A stretch of 64,000 nucleotides of DNA from Sphingobacterium arenae (GTDB lineage Bacteria > Bacteroidota > Bacteroidia > Sphingobacteriales > Sphingobacteriaceae). Positions 1 through 9,142 of the stretch are shown here, piece by piece (the first letter of the stretch is position 1; each line of letters begins with the position of its first letter). Location: NCBI RefSeq assembly GCF_014692505.1, contig NZ_JACNYK010000002.1, positions 806,001-870,000 of the forward strand. The letters are read 5' to 3'. Both the position numbers and the translations under genes were made by a program. The notes under the pieces were generated by a model that ran no database searches, had not been told where the DNA came from, and saw only the letters and a program-made list of their open reading frames with translations.

Positions 1-408
1 AGCTATATTATTATACTCATCAAGTTTCAATACAAGCTCATTAAAAGAGGGGCATTCGCTACGTAATTTTAACATATCCTCCCTGGAAACAAGAAGCAGT
101 TCACTGTCTTCCCACGCATCTATGTTATACGTACTGGGGGTAAACCTGACAAAACTCTCGCGATCTCCCGCCCACCAATTTTCTACATACAAATCGACAA
201 CGTGCTCGCCCCCCTTTTCATCTAACAAATATTTACGCATGGCGCCCTTAACTATAAAACCGAAATACTTACATATTTCCCCTTCCTGCAGCAAATATTG
301 CCTCCTTCTTATCTTCTTCGAAATAAAATGGCTTAATACAAAGCCAAAGTCATCTTTGGAAAGTAAAGTTGTAGCGTAGTTATTAATATAATGGAATAGT
401 GGATGCAT
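1..408 (-). CDS. Crp/Fnr-family transcriptional regulator, C-terminal part missing (cut by window edge)
   Basis: Reading the minus strand from an ATG at 408 gives 136 uninterrupted codons running off the window start. The translation has the cyclic-nucleotide-binding fold typical of Bacteroidota Crp/Fnr-like regulators: a short N-terminal helix, then LLQEGE near residue 43, a GFIVKGAMRKY strand-turn-strand (the equivalent of the GxxR region), and a later WEDSELLLVSRED strand pair. The canonical phosphate-binding residues of true cAMP receptors are not evident, as is usual for this lineage, so the ligand is unknown. The DNA-binding C-terminus lies outside the window. The gene is divergent from the OmpA-like lipoprotein gene; the 227 bp between them hold the promoter of that gene. 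Confidence 0.75.
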   Translation of the reverse strand, partial: MHPLFHYINNYATTLLSKDDFGFVLSHFISKKIRRRQYLLQEGEICKYFGFIVKGAMRKYLLDEKGGEHVVDLYVENWWAGDRESFVRFTPSTYNIDAWEDSELLLVSREDMLKLRSECPSFNELVLKLDEYNNIA

Positions 409-598
409 AATATGCGACTCAATACTCAAATATAACACTTTTGCTTCGTTCGGTCAAATGAATGCTATTTAAAACGCATAAGCAGATTGTATCGGTAAGA
501 TTGGCTGTAATGGATGATTTTTTCTTAACGACTTGCCCTAGACTATGGCGTACAGCCAAAATCATACGTTTTGCTAGGGAGAATAAAAGAATATATAG

Positions 599-606
599 TA
601 CCTTTG
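599..606 (+). promoter_or_regulatory. Promoter -7 box for the OmpA-like gene
   Basis: TACCTTTG matches the Bacteroidota -7 consensus TAnnTTTG and lies 29 bp before the ATG at 636. A TTG at 571-573 could be the -33 element, but the spacing is longer than usual. The box supports the downstream ATG rather than the more upstream in-frame ATG at 462. Confidence 0.5.
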
Positions 607-635
607 GGGTATACACGTTAATAAGGGAACATACT

Positions 636-1181
636 ATGAAGCGTATAATAAAAAGCCTTTTAGCAACAAGTTGCGTTCTATTGGTCTTAAACCTGTCTGC
701 CTGCAAGTCCAAAAAAATCGTTGTTAATCCAAGTAGCCAAATTGAACAGACACCCATACGGGAAGAACCCGTAGAGGTAGCGGAAGAACCTGTCATTGCA
801 CAGGAAGAACCACACAAAGACCCTGAACCGGTGGCCGAAAAACCGAATTTCAATTTCACGAACGTCCTGTTTGAATTTGATTCCAGTGTACTCAAAACCG
901 AGTCCTATGCCGTGTTGGACAATATCGTCCGAGAAATGCAGAAAGATCCGTCAGTCAAATTTATCATCAATGGTCATTCATCCGTCGAGGGTACAGCCGA
1001 ATATAACCAATCGCTATCTGAAGACAGAGCCAATGCGGTTAAGCTCTATATCGTCAACGCCGGATTGCCATCCGAAAATCTTATCGCCACAGGATTTGGT
1101 GCTTCCAAACCGGTTGCATCCAATGATACAGAAAGCGGGAGGGAACAAAATCGGCGGGTAGAAATATCGGTCGTACAATAG
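636..1181 (+). CDS. OmpA/Pal-like peptidoglycan-associated lipoprotein
   Basis: A 181-residue protein with a lipoprotein signal peptide (lipobox LSAC, Cys23), a Glu/Pro-rich linker at about residues 37-70, and a C-terminal OmpA-like domain at about 72-181. The domain shows the VLFEFDSSVL strand, the NGHSSVEGTAEYN turn, the SEDRANAV helix and a terminal REQNRRVEI. It probably tethers the outer membrane to peptidoglycan. In typical OmpA domains the turn reads GxTDxxG and the Asp contacts diaminopimelate; here both T and D are Ser, although the binding Arg in the next helix is kept. An upstream in-frame ATG at 462 would add 58 residues ahead of the signal peptide and is unlikely. The gene appears monocistronic. 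Confidence 0.85.
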   Translation: MKRIIKSLLATSCVLLVLNLSACKSKKIVVNPSSQIEQTPIREEPVEVAEEPVIAQEEPHKDPEPVAEKPNFNFTNVLFEFDSSVLKTESYAVLDNIVREMQKDPSVKFIINGHSSVEGTAEYNQSLSEDRANAVKLYIVNAGLPSENLIATGFGASKPVASNDTESGREQNRRVEISVVQ

Positions 1182-1188
1182 CAGGATT

Positions 1189-1208
1189 TTCGAACCCAAG
1201 GGTTCGAA
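1189..1208. repeat. 9-bp perfect inverted repeat after the OmpA-like gene
   Basis: TTCGAACCC and GGGTTCGAA face each other across 2 bp, starting 8 bp after the stop codon. The motif resembles a tRNA T-arm but no tRNA surrounds it. There is no T-run directly after it, so it is a weak candidate for a transcript 3' end. Confidence 0.4.
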
Positions 1209-1219
1209 TCACAGCTAAC

Positions 1220-1249
1220 AAAAAAAGCCCAATCTTTCGATTGAGCCTT
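1220..1249 (-). terminator. Rho-independent terminator downstream of tRNA-Lys
   Basis: On the minus strand AAGGCTCAATC pairs with GATTGGGCTTT (11 bp with two G-T pairs) around a GAAA tetraloop, followed by a run of T. It begins 6 bp after the tRNA 3' end. Confidence 0.75.
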
Positions 1250-1254
1250 CTTTG

Positions 1255-1327
1255 TGATCCCGCTGGGATTCGAACCCAGGACCCATACATTAAAAGTGTA
1301 TTGCTCTACCAGCTGAGCTACGGAATC
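1255..1327 (-). tRNA. tRNA-Lys (anticodon TTT)
   Basis: A full cloverleaf can be folded: acceptor arms GATTCCG/CGGGATC (one G-T pair), D-stem GCTC/GAGC, anticodon stem ATACA/TGTAT enclosing CTTTTAA (anticodon TTT), and T-arm CTGGG TTCGAAT CCCAG. The discriminator is A and CCA is not encoded. It decodes AAA/AAG lysine codons. A terminator follows directly. Confidence 0.95.
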
Positions 1328-1441
1328 TTACTTCGTTTCTCTAAAGCATCGCTTCGTCGTTTGAAGTGATGCAAAAGTAGGTATTTCGATTTAAAAAGCA
1401 AACATTCTTTACCTCTTTTTTTGAAAAAAACAAAAACGCAT

Positions 1442-2620
1442 TCATAGTGAGGGGGATAAATTTAACACATCGCTATACAGGTAGCGTATTTCATCGCGCA
1501 AATTGTATTTCGAGGCCATAACCTCTCCATATGCGCCGGCCGTCCGGATCGCGATTAAATCCCCGCGTTCTGATTTCGGTAATGGTACTTCCTTACCAAA
1601 ACAATCCGAACTTTCACAAATCGGCCCTACTACATCATACGGAATTGCCGATTCTTCGTCGGTATCTATACGTTCTATTTTGTGGTAGGCTTGGTACAAT
1701 GCCGGTCTCATCAATTCTGTCATTCCCGCATCTACGACTAAAAAATGCTTCTTCACACCGCTTTTCGTGTACAAAACTTTGGTGATTAGCGATCCAGATT
1801 GCGCTACTAAGGCACGTCCCAATTCAAAATGAACTTCTTGGTGCGCATTTCGTTCCAAAAACCGATCAAATATATCAAAATACGTCTCAAAATCAGGAAT
1901 CGGATTCTCCTCTGGATGCTGATAATCTACCCCTAAACCACCACCAACATTCAATACTTTGATTTGTGTTCCCCGCTCTTCAAACCAGTTTTTCCACTCA
2001 TTTACTTTAACACATAGACTCTTAAAGACATTCATATCGGTAATCTGAGAGCCAACGTGGAAGTGTAACCCCACGAGTTCTACATATTGCGCCTCCCGGA
2101 TAACGGAAGCCGCCTGCTCCAATTCAGAAGTCGGAACTCCAAACTTATTTTCATCAAGACCTGTGGTGATATAATGATGTGTGTTCGCATCAACATTTGG
2201 ATTAATCCGCAATGATACCTTGGCAACAACACCGAGCTTACCCGCCAGTTCGTTGATGACTTCCATCTCTTGAATTGACTCCACGTTAAAAGCAAAAATA
2301 TCATGTTGCAACGACAAGATAATTTCTTTGTCTGACTTACCTACCCCTGCAAATGTAATCTTATCTGCAGGAAAGCCCATATCGATCGCTTTTTGCACTT
2401 CATTTCCACTTACACAATCCGCACCGAACCCCTTCGATTGAATCACAGAGAGTACCCGCTCGTTAAAATTGGCTTTCAACGCATAATGCACATGAAACCC
2501 CCGTTTATCAGCAGCGCGTTTTGCCTGTTCCAATGTCTCGTTCAATAGATTGAGATCATAATAGTAAAGTGGTGTTTCTAAATCCTTGATTCTATCTAAC
2601 AGACTCTTATTAAACAACAT
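1442..2620 (-). CDS. lysA: Diaminopimelate decarboxylase
   Basis: Catalyses the last step of lysine synthesis, meso-diaminopimelate to L-lysine plus CO2, as a cytoplasmic PLP enzyme. The 392 residues have the alanine-racemase-like barrel with the PLP lysine in HYALKANF (Lys49), the HFHVGSQ strand (about 187-192), the phosphate-binding GGGLG loop (227-230), ELGRA (266-270), and the CESSD motif (Cys335) that supplies the catalytic Cys from the partner subunit. Length is slightly short but normal for Bacteroidota. It follows lysC by 103 bp on the same strand, suggesting a lysC-lysA lysine operon. No clear terminator is seen between its stop and the tRNA. Confidence 0.95.
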   Translation of the reverse strand: MLFNKSLLDRIKDLETPLYYYDLNLLNETLEQAKRAADKRGFHVHYALKANFNERVLSVIQSKGFGADCVSGNEVQKAIDMGFPADKITFAGVGKSDKEIILSLQHDIFAFNVESIQEMEVINELAGKLGVVAKVSLRINPNVDANTHHYITTGLDENKFGVPTSELEQAASVIREAQYVELVGLHFHVGSQITDMNVFKSLCVKVNEWKNWFEERGTQIKVLNVGGGLGVDYQHPEENPIPDFETYFDIFDRFLERNAHQEVHFELGRALVAQSGSLITKVLYTKSGVKKHFLVVDAGMTELMRPALYQAYHKIERIDTDEESAIPYDVVGPICESSDCFGKEVPLPKSERGDLIAIRTAGAYGEVMASKYNLRDEIRYLYSDVLNLSPSL

Positions 2621-2723
2621 ATAAATCTTTTTCTTTATGATGATGAATACTTGCCCTTATTTCCAACTCCTTCGTTAGACTTCTAGCTACACGTATTTTC
2701 TTTCGTTACAAATACTTTACACA

Positions 2724-4037
2724 CTAAAACAACCTGTTATGCAGAGAGCGGAGCGCTTCTGTTTTGTGACTGGCATCCAACAGGATAGAAACATTATAGT
2801 CCGATCCTCCATAAGAAATCATACGTAGCGGCAGGTGCTTAATCGCATCTAATACTTTAGCAGCATAACCATGTGTATTAGCACTGAAATCACCCACCAC
2901 ACAAACAATAGTTTGATCATAGTCTACATGGACGGAACCAAAATCCTCCACTTCTTTAATAATATCCTCCAAATTTCGAGTGTCATCCACTGTCAACGAA
3001 ACGGCTACCTCTGATGTGGTAATCATATCGATAGGTGTTTTATAGCGTTCAAATATCTCGAATATCTTACGCAAGAATCCGTATGCCAACAACATACGAG
3101 AAGAATGGATATGGATTGCAGTAATCCCCTCTTTAGCCGCAATAGCTCTGATTTGACCATTGGTCCCTCCCTCCTTACTTATCAAGGTACCGGCTGCATA
3201 TGGGTCCATCGTATTTAATAATCGGACCGGTACATTGTATCTCTGCGCAGGGAAAACGCTCTGCGGGTGTAGAATCTTTGCACCAAAGTACGCTAGCTCC
3301 GCTGCTTCATCAAAACTCAGGTGTGCTATTGGTTGCGTTCCTTTTACGATGCGCGGGTCATTATTATGCATTCCGTCTATATCTGTCCATATTTGAACTT
3401 CATCTGCCTGAATAGCCGCCCCGATAAGGGAAGCTGTATAATCGGATCCGCCACGACGAAGATTATCAATTTCACCAAACGAATTCCGGCAAATATATCC
3501 TTGTGTGATAAACAAAGTATTGTCTGGATGTTCTGCTAACAAAGCAGCAAGTTTCTCACCGATATATGGCACCATGGGCTCGTTGTCTTCATCAATTTTC
3601 ATAAAATCCAACGCCGGTAACAATACCGATGGGACACCGATTTCTTCTAAATGGAAATGGAACAAGGTGGTGGACAACAACTCGCCCTGTGCCAACGTGA
3701 TTTTTTCCTCAATAGGCGTAAACATCTCATTACCCAAAGAGGCGATGTAATTAAAGTGATAATCAATCAGGTTCTTTCCCTTTTCAAGCCCTTGCTCCGT
3801 AGCAAAAAGTTCCTTTATTAATTCTTCATACTTAGTCTTATGTTGCGCGATTAAATCCAACGCCTCTTCTGTCTTTCCCGCTAAAAAGGTATGACCTATT
3901 TCTACCAATGCATTTGTTGTACCAGCTACGGCCGATAACACAACAATCTGGCGATCCGTAGGGTTTACAATATCCAATAACCCCTTAATACGCTGGGCAC
4001 TCCCCACCGATGTGCCACCAAATTTTAGAATTTTCAT
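2724..4037 (-). CDS. lysC: Aspartate kinase (monofunctional)
   Basis: Phosphorylates L-aspartate, the entry step to lysine, threonine and methionine. The 437-residue protein opens with KFGGTSVGS (5-13), the ATP/aspartate motif, has RGGSDYTA at about 195-201 and WTDIDGM at about 217-223, and carries C-terminal ACT-type regulatory domains from about residue 305. There is no homoserine dehydrogenase part, so it is monofunctional. ACT domains and linkage to lysA suggest feedback by lysine, but the effector cannot be read from sequence. Its leader is only about 60 nt after the serA terminator, which leaves no room for a lysine riboswitch. Confidence 0.93.
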   Translation of the reverse strand: MKILKFGGTSVGSAQRIKGLLDIVNPTDRQIVVLSAVAGTTNALVEIGHTFLAGKTEEALDLIAQHKTKYEELIKELFATEQGLEKGKNLIDYHFNYIASLGNEMFTPIEEKITLAQGELLSTTLFHFHLEEIGVPSVLLPALDFMKIDEDNEPMVPYIGEKLAALLAEHPDNTLFITQGYICRNSFGEIDNLRRGGSDYTASLIGAAIQADEVQIWTDIDGMHNNDPRIVKGTQPIAHLSFDEAAELAYFGAKILHPQSVFPAQRYNVPVRLLNTMDPYAAGTLISKEGGTNGQIRAIAAKEGITAIHIHSSRMLLAYGFLRKIFEIFERYKTPIDMITTSEVAVSLTVDDTRNLEDIIKEVEDFGSVHVDYDQTIVCVVGDFSANTHGYAAKVLDAIKHLPLRMISYGGSDYNVSILLDASHKTEALRSLHNRLF

Positions 4038-4097
4038 ATTATAATTATAGTATCTACTGCTATCTCTTTAAGAATCTATAAATGTAGTTATTTTACA

Positions 4098-4139
4098 CAA
4101 AAAAGCGGCACAAATGCTTTGACTTCGCTTTTGTGCCGC
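4098..4139 (-). terminator. Rho-independent terminator after serA
   Basis: On the minus strand GCGGCACAAA pairs with TTTGTGCCGC (10 bp perfect, 15-nt loop) and is followed by a run of T. It closes the serC-serA unit and separates it from lysC-lysA. Confidence 0.85.
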
Positions 4140-4157
4140 ATATTTTATGCGGAAGTT

Positions 4158-5105
4158 TTACTTCTTCAATGCGTCGATAAGCAGAGTCGCCAATTCGATT
4201 CCGATTCGCTCCTGTGCCTCATTGGTCGCCGCCCCAATATGGGGTGTCAAAGAAATCCGAGGATGACTCAAAATCTCCTGTCTAGGTGTTGGTTCATTAT
4301 CAAACACATCTAATGCTGCAAAAGATACTTTCCCCGAATCGAGCGCATTAACTAATTCTAGCTCGTCTATTACACCGCCACGAGCTGCATTTACCAATCC
4401 TACTCCATCTTTTAACAGAGCAAATTCTTCTTTTCCTATAGCAGGCTTATCCAAGAAAGGAACATGAAGGGTGATAAAATCAGCTTGTTTTAAAACTTCT
4501 TCGAAAGCTACTTGTTTTACAGGCAGGTCTACCTGAACCCCTCCGGAAAACGTGAGCGATAAGGAAGTCGGCCCATCGAATAGATCAGTATAGATAACAT
4601 CCATGCCCAATCCGAGTGCTACCTTCGCTGTTTCTCGACCAATCCTTCCAAATCCAACAACACCTAAAGTTTTACCTCTTAACTCCACCCCTTTTGCATA
4701 CGCTTTCTTAAGCCCTGCAAAGTTTGTATTTCCTTCTAGCGGCATCTTGCGGTTGGCATCGTACAAAAAGCGTACGCCATTTAAAAGGTGTGCAAATACC
4801 AATTCGCCCACCGATAAGGATGAAGCTGCTGGTGTATTGATAACAGAAATACCCTTCGATCGTGCATAATCCACATCGATATTATCCATTCCAACTCCAC
4901 CACGACCTATGGCTTTAATATTTGGACATGCATCAAGCAATGCTTGACGAACCTTTGTCGCGCTGCGTACGGTAATGGCATCATATGCTTGTAATTTCTC
5001 TGCAAGTTCTTCTTGCGGAATATGGTTGGTGTCTACCTCAAATCCGGCATCTTCCAACAGTTTCTTACCCGCTGCATCAATACCGTCGTTTGCTAATATT
5101 TTCAT
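4158..5105 (-). CDS. serA: D-3-phosphoglycerate dehydrogenase (short, no ACT domain)
   Basis: Oxidises 3-phosphoglycerate to 3-phosphohydroxypyruvate with NAD, the first step of serine synthesis. The roughly 315 residues show the D-2-hydroxyacid dehydrogenase plan: NAD-binding GFGRIG at 151-156, and the catalytic triad Arg in NAARGG (about 241), Glu in DNEP (about 270) and His in PHIG (about 288). The protein stops after the catalytic domains, so the ACT/serine-binding domain of E. coli SerA is missing and serine inhibition by that route is not expected. It lies 101 bp downstream of serC on the same strand; the gap contains a structured repeat. Confidence 0.9.
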   Translation of the reverse strand: MKILANDGIDAAGKKLLEDAGFEVDTNHIPQEELAEKLQAYDAITVRSATKVRQALLDACPNIKAIGRGGVGMDNIDVDYARSKGISVINTPAASSLSVGELVFAHLLNGVRFLYDANRKMPLEGNTNFAGLKKAYAKGVELRGKTLGVVGFGRIGRETAKVALGLGMDVIYTDLFDGPTSLSLTFSGGVQVDLPVKQVAFEEVLKQADFITLHVPFLDKPAIGKEEFALLKDGVGLVNAARGGVIDELELVNALDSGKVSFAALDVFDNEPTPRQEILSHPRISLTPHIGAATNEAQERIGIELATLLIDALKK

Positions 5106-5120
5106 CTGTATAATTTTCTT

Positions 5121-5188
5121 TCAATGGCGATGAAGCTATCAGGTTTATTCACCCCCTCTGTGGTTTGAATAAACCATGATGGTTTCAT
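5121..5188 (-). repeat. Structured leader/repeat in front of serA (copy C)
   Basis: This stretch shares two blocks with 30203-30323: ggtttgaataaaccatgatg plus the following 7 bases (26 of 27 identical) and a looser block around CCTGATA. It contains a perfect 10-bp inverted repeat, GGTTTATTCA at 5142-5151 and TGAATAAACC at 5166-5175, and an overlapping AACCATCATGGTT palindrome that could form instead. It ends 16 bp before the serA ATG. It may be a dispersed repeat or a regulatory leader. Confidence 0.5.
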
Positions 5189-5206
5189 CTAAATAAATTG
5201 CTTATT

Positions 5207-6280
5207 CTATTTATTACTCAATTCTTCAAATTCTTTCATAACATCGACCAAGGCATTAATGGAACCAATCCCCAAGGCATTATAAATCGATGCTCTGAAA
5301 CCGCCCACCGAACGATGCCCTTTAATCCCCACCATTCCGCGCTCTTGCGATAGCTTCAAGAAAGCAGTCTCCTGTTCTGGTGTATCCATGACAAATGTCA
5401 CATTCATCCGAGAACGATCTTCTTCATTGGCTGTTCCTCTAAAAAATGGATTACGCTCGATCTCATCGTATAACGTGCGCGCTTTAATGATATTCTCTTG
5501 TTCGATTACCGATATACCACCTTTCTCTTTTAACCAACGTAGGTTCAGCATCGACACATAAATAGAGAACACCGGAGGGGTATTATAAAGGGATCCGGCC
5601 TTCGCATGCGCTTGATAATCAAATATTGATGGTATGGTGCGCCCTGTTTTCCCTAAAATATCATTCTTTACAATGACCAATGTAGCTCCCGCTGGCCCCA
5701 TATTTTTTTGTGCACCGGCGTATATTAGATCATAATCAGAAACATTGATTACACGACTCAATATATCGGATGACATATCGACTACCGTTGGTATATTGAC
5801 ATGAGGCTTTTCAAATACCTCCGTACCATATATGGTATTATTTGATGTATAATGAAAATAAGCTGCGTCCGAAGGCACCGAAAACGCTTTAGGTATATAC
5901 GTATAGTTTCTATCTGAAGAGGAAGCTACAATATCTACCTGTCCTACTTTCGACGCTTCTTTTGCGGCTTTAGTGGCCCAGACGCCAGTATCCAAATATG
6001 CCGCTTTCCCCCCTTCGGGCAATAGATTCATCGGAACCATGGCAAATTGTTGACTTGCTCCTCCTTGCAAAAACAAAACGGAATAGTCAGATGGAACAGC
6101 CATAAGTTCACGTACTAAAGCCTCCGCTTCTTGAATCACTTGCTCAAATTCTTTGGAACGGTGCGATATTTCAAGAATGGAAAGCCCTGTGTTATTGAAA
6201 TCAATTACAGCTTGCGAAGCTTCTTGAAATACTTCCTTTGGAAGTATGCATGGTCCTGCCCCAAAATTGTGTTTCATCAT
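5207..6280 (-). CDS. serC: Phosphoserine aminotransferase
   Basis: Transfers an amino group from glutamate to 3-phosphohydroxypyruvate (serine pathway; also usable in pyridoxal synthesis). The 357 residues start with HNFGAGPCILP, the class-V aminotransferase SerC signature, and hold the PLP lysine in YAGAQKNMGPAG (about Lys192), SNNTIYGTE near 146-154 and HRSVGGFRAS near the end. Two adjacent ATGs (6280 and 6277) are possible. It is the first gene of serC-serA, is divergent from gyrA, and has a -7 box at 6310-6317. Confidence 0.95.
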   Translation of the reverse strand: MMKHNFGAGPCILPKEVFQEASQAVIDFNNTGLSILEISHRSKEFEQVIQEAEALVRELMAVPSDYSVLFLQGGASQQFAMVPMNLLPEGGKAAYLDTGVWATKAAKEASKVGQVDIVASSSDRNYTYIPKAFSVPSDAAYFHYTSNNTIYGTEVFEKPHVNIPTVVDMSSDILSRVINVSDYDLIYAGAQKNMGPAGATLVIVKNDILGKTGRTIPSIFDYQAHAKAGSLYNTPPVFSIYVSMLNLRWLKEKGGISVIEQENIIKARTLYDEIERNPFFRGTANEEDRSRMNVTFVMDTPEQETAFLKLSQERGMVGIKGHRSVGGFRASIYNALGIGSINALVDVMKEFEELSNK

Positions 6281-6309
6281 GAATTTATTTTATGTGAATA
6301 AATGAATCG

Positions 6310-6317
6310 CAAAAATA
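6310..6317 (-). promoter_or_regulatory. Promoter -7 box for serC
   Basis: On the minus strand TATTTTTG fits TAnnTTTG, 30 bp before the serC start. No convincing -33 TTG is visible. Confidence 0.45.
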
Positions 6318-6513
6318 GCACATTTTTTAATTTTCTTCATGTTTCTTGAACTTTTGTTGAAAAATAAATAAACATTTCTTTTGTTTTATATAAAAATGAC
6401 ATATAACAAACGAAACTCCACGCATTTGCTGAAAGAAAGCGTTACTACTCCATTCTTTGCTTCAGCATATATTTTAGATAGGTAAACACACGGTAAATTA
6501 TTAAAAAAAATCG

Positions 6514-6521
6514 TAACTTCG
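6514..6521 (+). promoter_or_regulatory. Promoter -7 box for gyrA
   Basis: TAACTTCG, one base off TAnnTTTG, about 60 bp before the gyrA ATG. The same TAACTTCGCAT string occurs in front of the TPR gene at 16586-17257, which supports it as a real promoter form in this genome. Confidence 0.45.
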
Positions 6522-6580
6522 CATGCGATGTGTGTACCTTTTTAAAGGGGCACATTTAGTTTTATTGAAACCACATTAAT

Positions 6581-9142
6581 ATGGCTGAAGAAACAGAAAA
6601 CGAAAACAATCTAGTGCCTGCAAACGACAGGATCATTCCAATTAATATCGAGGATCAAATGAAGTCTGCCTACATAGATTATTCTATGTCGGTCATCGTT
6701 TCTCGTGCCTTACCCGATGCAAGAGACGGTTTGAAGCCTGTGCACAGACGTGTACTATACGGGATGTTAGACCTAGGTGTAACGAGTAGCAAACCATACA
6801 AAAAATCTGCTCGTATCGTTGGAGATGTGTTGGGTAAGTATCATCCACACGGCGACTCTTCAGTATATGACGCCATGGTTCGGTTAGCACAAGATTGGAG
6901 CATGCGCTACCAATTGGTTGATGGACAAGGTAACTACGGATCAATCGACGGCGACCCTCCTGCAGCCATGCGTTACACAGAGGCCCGTCTGAAGAAATTA
7001 TCTGAAGAGATACTTTCTGACATCAATAAAGACACGGTAGATTTCCAGCTGAATTTCGACGATTCGCTACAGGAACCTACAGTATTGCCCACCCGTATCC
7101 CCAATCTTTTAGTGAATGGGGCTTCGGGGATTGCTGTGGGGATGGCCACTAATATGGCGCCACACAACCTAACTGAAGTCGTAGATGGTATAGCTGCCTA
7201 TATAGATAACCGTGATATCGAAATCAGTGAACTGATGCAACATATTAAAGGCCCAGATTTTCCGACAGGCGGTATTATATATGGTTATAACGGTGTAAAA
7301 GATGCTTGTGAAACTGGAAGAGGTCGTATTGTCATGCGCGCTAAAGCTGAAATCGAAACACTAAAAAACGGGCGCGAATGTATTATTGTGACAGAGATCC
7401 CCTATCAGGTTAATAAAGCGAACATGATTGAGCGGACGGCAGAACTCGTCAATGAGAAAAAAATTGAGGGAATTGCCACGATTCGAGATGAGTCTGATAG
7501 AGAGGGATTCCGTATCGTGTACGAAATCAAACGCGACGCGAATGCGAATGTTGTATTAAACAATCTTTATAAGTATACAGCCTTACAAACTTCATTTTCA
7601 GTAAACAATATTGCCTTAGTAAAAGGGCGTCCGATGTTAATGAATTTGAAGGATATGATCCACGAATTTGTGGAACATCGGCATGAAGTTGTTATCCGCC
7701 GTACCAAATTTGAATTGGCGGAAGCAGAAAAACGGGCTCATATACTAGAGGGGTATCTTATAGCGCTGGATCACCTAGATGAAGTCATTAAATTGATTCG
7801 TGCTTCGGAAACTCCGGAAGACGCACGGGTGGGATTGATGAGCAGATTTGGCTTGAGCGATATCCAAGCAAGGGCTATCTTGGATATGACACTTCGCCGT
7901 TTGACCGGACTAGAGCGGGATAAGATTAAAGAGGAATACGCAGAGCTGATGAAAACAATTGATTATTTAAAATCCGTATTGGCCGATGAAGGTTTGCGTA
8001 TGGAGATAATCAAAAAAGAGCTTTTCGAGGTAAGAGAAAAATATGGTGACGAACGCCGTTCTACCATTGTACACTCTGCTGAAGATATGCGGATGGAAGA
8101 CTTTATCGATGATGAAGAAATTGTAATCACTATTTCACATAACTCCTATGTAAAACGCACACCTTTGACGGAATATCGCCGTCAGGGACGTGGTGGTAAA
8201 GGTGCCATTGGTTCTACAACGCGAGACGAAGATTTTACGGAGCACATTATCACAGCCTCTGCACATAATTATTTACTATTATTCACGGATCATGGACGTT
8301 GTTTCTGGTTACGTGCCTTTGAGATTCCAGAGGGTAGTCGAACCTCTCGTGGACGGGCATTACAGAATATTATAAACGTACCAAAAGAAGAGAAGATTAG
8401 GGCGTTTATTAAGGTCATCAACCTCAAAGACCAAGAGTATCTTGAAAATAATTTTATTATCATGTGTACGAAAAAAGGGACGATCAAGAAAACGTCTCTA
8501 GAGGCGTATTCGAGACCTCGTGCAAATGGTATAAATGCGATCAACATCAATGAAGGCGACGAGTTGTTAGAAGCGTGTCTTACAACAGGAAATAGTGAAG
8601 TAGTTATGGCTCTACGCTCGGGACGTGCAATACGTTTTAACGAATCTACTGTACGCCCGATGGGAAGAACAGCTACTGGGGTACGTGGTATTAGACTGGC
8701 GAGTGATCAGGACGAAGTTGTTGGCATGATTGCTGTAGATAACTCGGATACAACGGTACTTGTTGTCTCGGAAAAAGGCTATGGCAAGCGTACAGACATT
8801 GAAGATTATCGTGTAACAAACCGCGGTGGTAAGGGAGTAAAAACTATTAATGTTACAGATAAAACGGGAGAACTAGTTGCCATTAAAGGAGTAACCGATG
8901 AAGATGACTTGATGATCATCAACAAATCCGGCATCGTGATCCGTATCGGTGTTGATACTCTTCGGGTGATGGGCCGTGCAACACAAGGTGTGCGTCTAAT
9001 TACGTTGAAAGATACCGATGCCATAGCTTCGATTACAAAAGTAGAAAGAGAGGAAGAAGAGGAAATGGAAAACGGTGAGGAAAATGCAGATGAAAATGGT
9101 GTATCAAACGACACAACAGATGCGGAAAAAGACGAAGAATAA
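6581..9142 (+). CDS. gyrA: DNA gyrase subunit A
   Basis: Breakage-reunion subunit of gyrase, which works with GyrB (not in this window) to introduce negative supercoils. The 853 residues include the catalytic tyrosine in AAMRYTEAR (Tyr132) and the quinolone pocket [10 protein letters not shown], where Ser93 and Asp97 match the sensitive E. coli residues Ser83 and Asp87. The C-terminal beta-pinwheel has a GyrA-box variant reading QGRGGKG near residue 535 instead of QRRGGKG, and the tail is strongly acidic (runs of Glu/Asp). The next gene begins inside its last codons. Confidence 0.97.
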   Translation: MAEETENENNLVPANDRIIPINIEDQMKSAYIDYSMSVIVSRALPDARDGLKPVHRRVLYGMLDLGVTSSKPYKKSARIVGDVLGKYHPHGDSSVYDAMVRLAQDWSMRYQLVDGQGNYGSIDGDPPAAMRYTEARLKKLSEEILSDINKDTVDFQLNFDDSLQEPTVLPTRIPNLLVNGASGIAVGMATNMAPHNLTEVVDGIAAYIDNRDIEISELMQHIKGPDFPTGGIIYGYNGVKDACETGRGRIVMRAKAEIETLKNGRECIIVTEIPYQVNKANMIERTAELVNEKKIEGIATIRDESDREGFRIVYEIKRDANANVVLNNLYKYTALQTSFSVNNIALVKGRPMLMNLKDMIHEFVEHRHEVVIRRTKFELAEAEKRAHILEGYLIALDHLDEVIKLIRASETPEDARVGLMSRFGLSDIQARAILDMTLRRLTGLERDKIKEEYAELMKTIDYLKSVLADEGLRMEIIKKELFEVREKYGDERRSTIVHSAEDMRMEDFIDDEEIVITISHNSYVKRTPLTEYRRQGRGGKGAIGSTTRDEDFTEHIITASAHNYLLLFTDHGRCFWLRAFEIPEGSRTSRGRALQNIINVPKEEKIRAFIKVINLKDQEYLENNFIIMCTKKGTIKKTSLEAYSRPRANGINAININEGDELLEACLTTGNSEVVMALRSGRAIRFNESTVRPMGRTATGVRGIRLASDQDEVVGMIAVDNSDTTVLVVSEKGYGKRTDIEDYRVTNRGGKGVKTINVTDKTGELVAIKGVTDEDDLMIINKSGIVIRIGVDTLRVMGRATQGVRLITLKDTDAIASITKVEREEEEEMENGEENADENGVSNDTTDAEKDEE

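Larger units (their letters stand above)
6281..6580. other. 300-bp divergent intergenic region between serC and gyrA
   Basis: AT-rich region holding a serC -7 box (6310-6317, minus) and a gyrA -7 box (6514-6521, plus). I see no further gene, tRNA or strong hairpin in it. Confidence 0.6.

Noticed and set aside
419-895. 158-codon minus-strand frame opposite the OmpA-like gene
   Set aside because: It lies opposite the lipoprotein gene and its promoter; its Ser/Gly-rich composition is typical of antisense shadow frames.
1189-1215. tRNA fragment or attachment site
   Set aside because: It has a T-arm-like GGTTCGAATC, but no acceptor, D- or anticodon arms and no integrase gene nearby.
4038-4100. 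Lysine riboswitch in front of lysC
   Set aside because: Only about 60 nt separate the serA terminator from the lysC start, far too short for the L-box aptamer.
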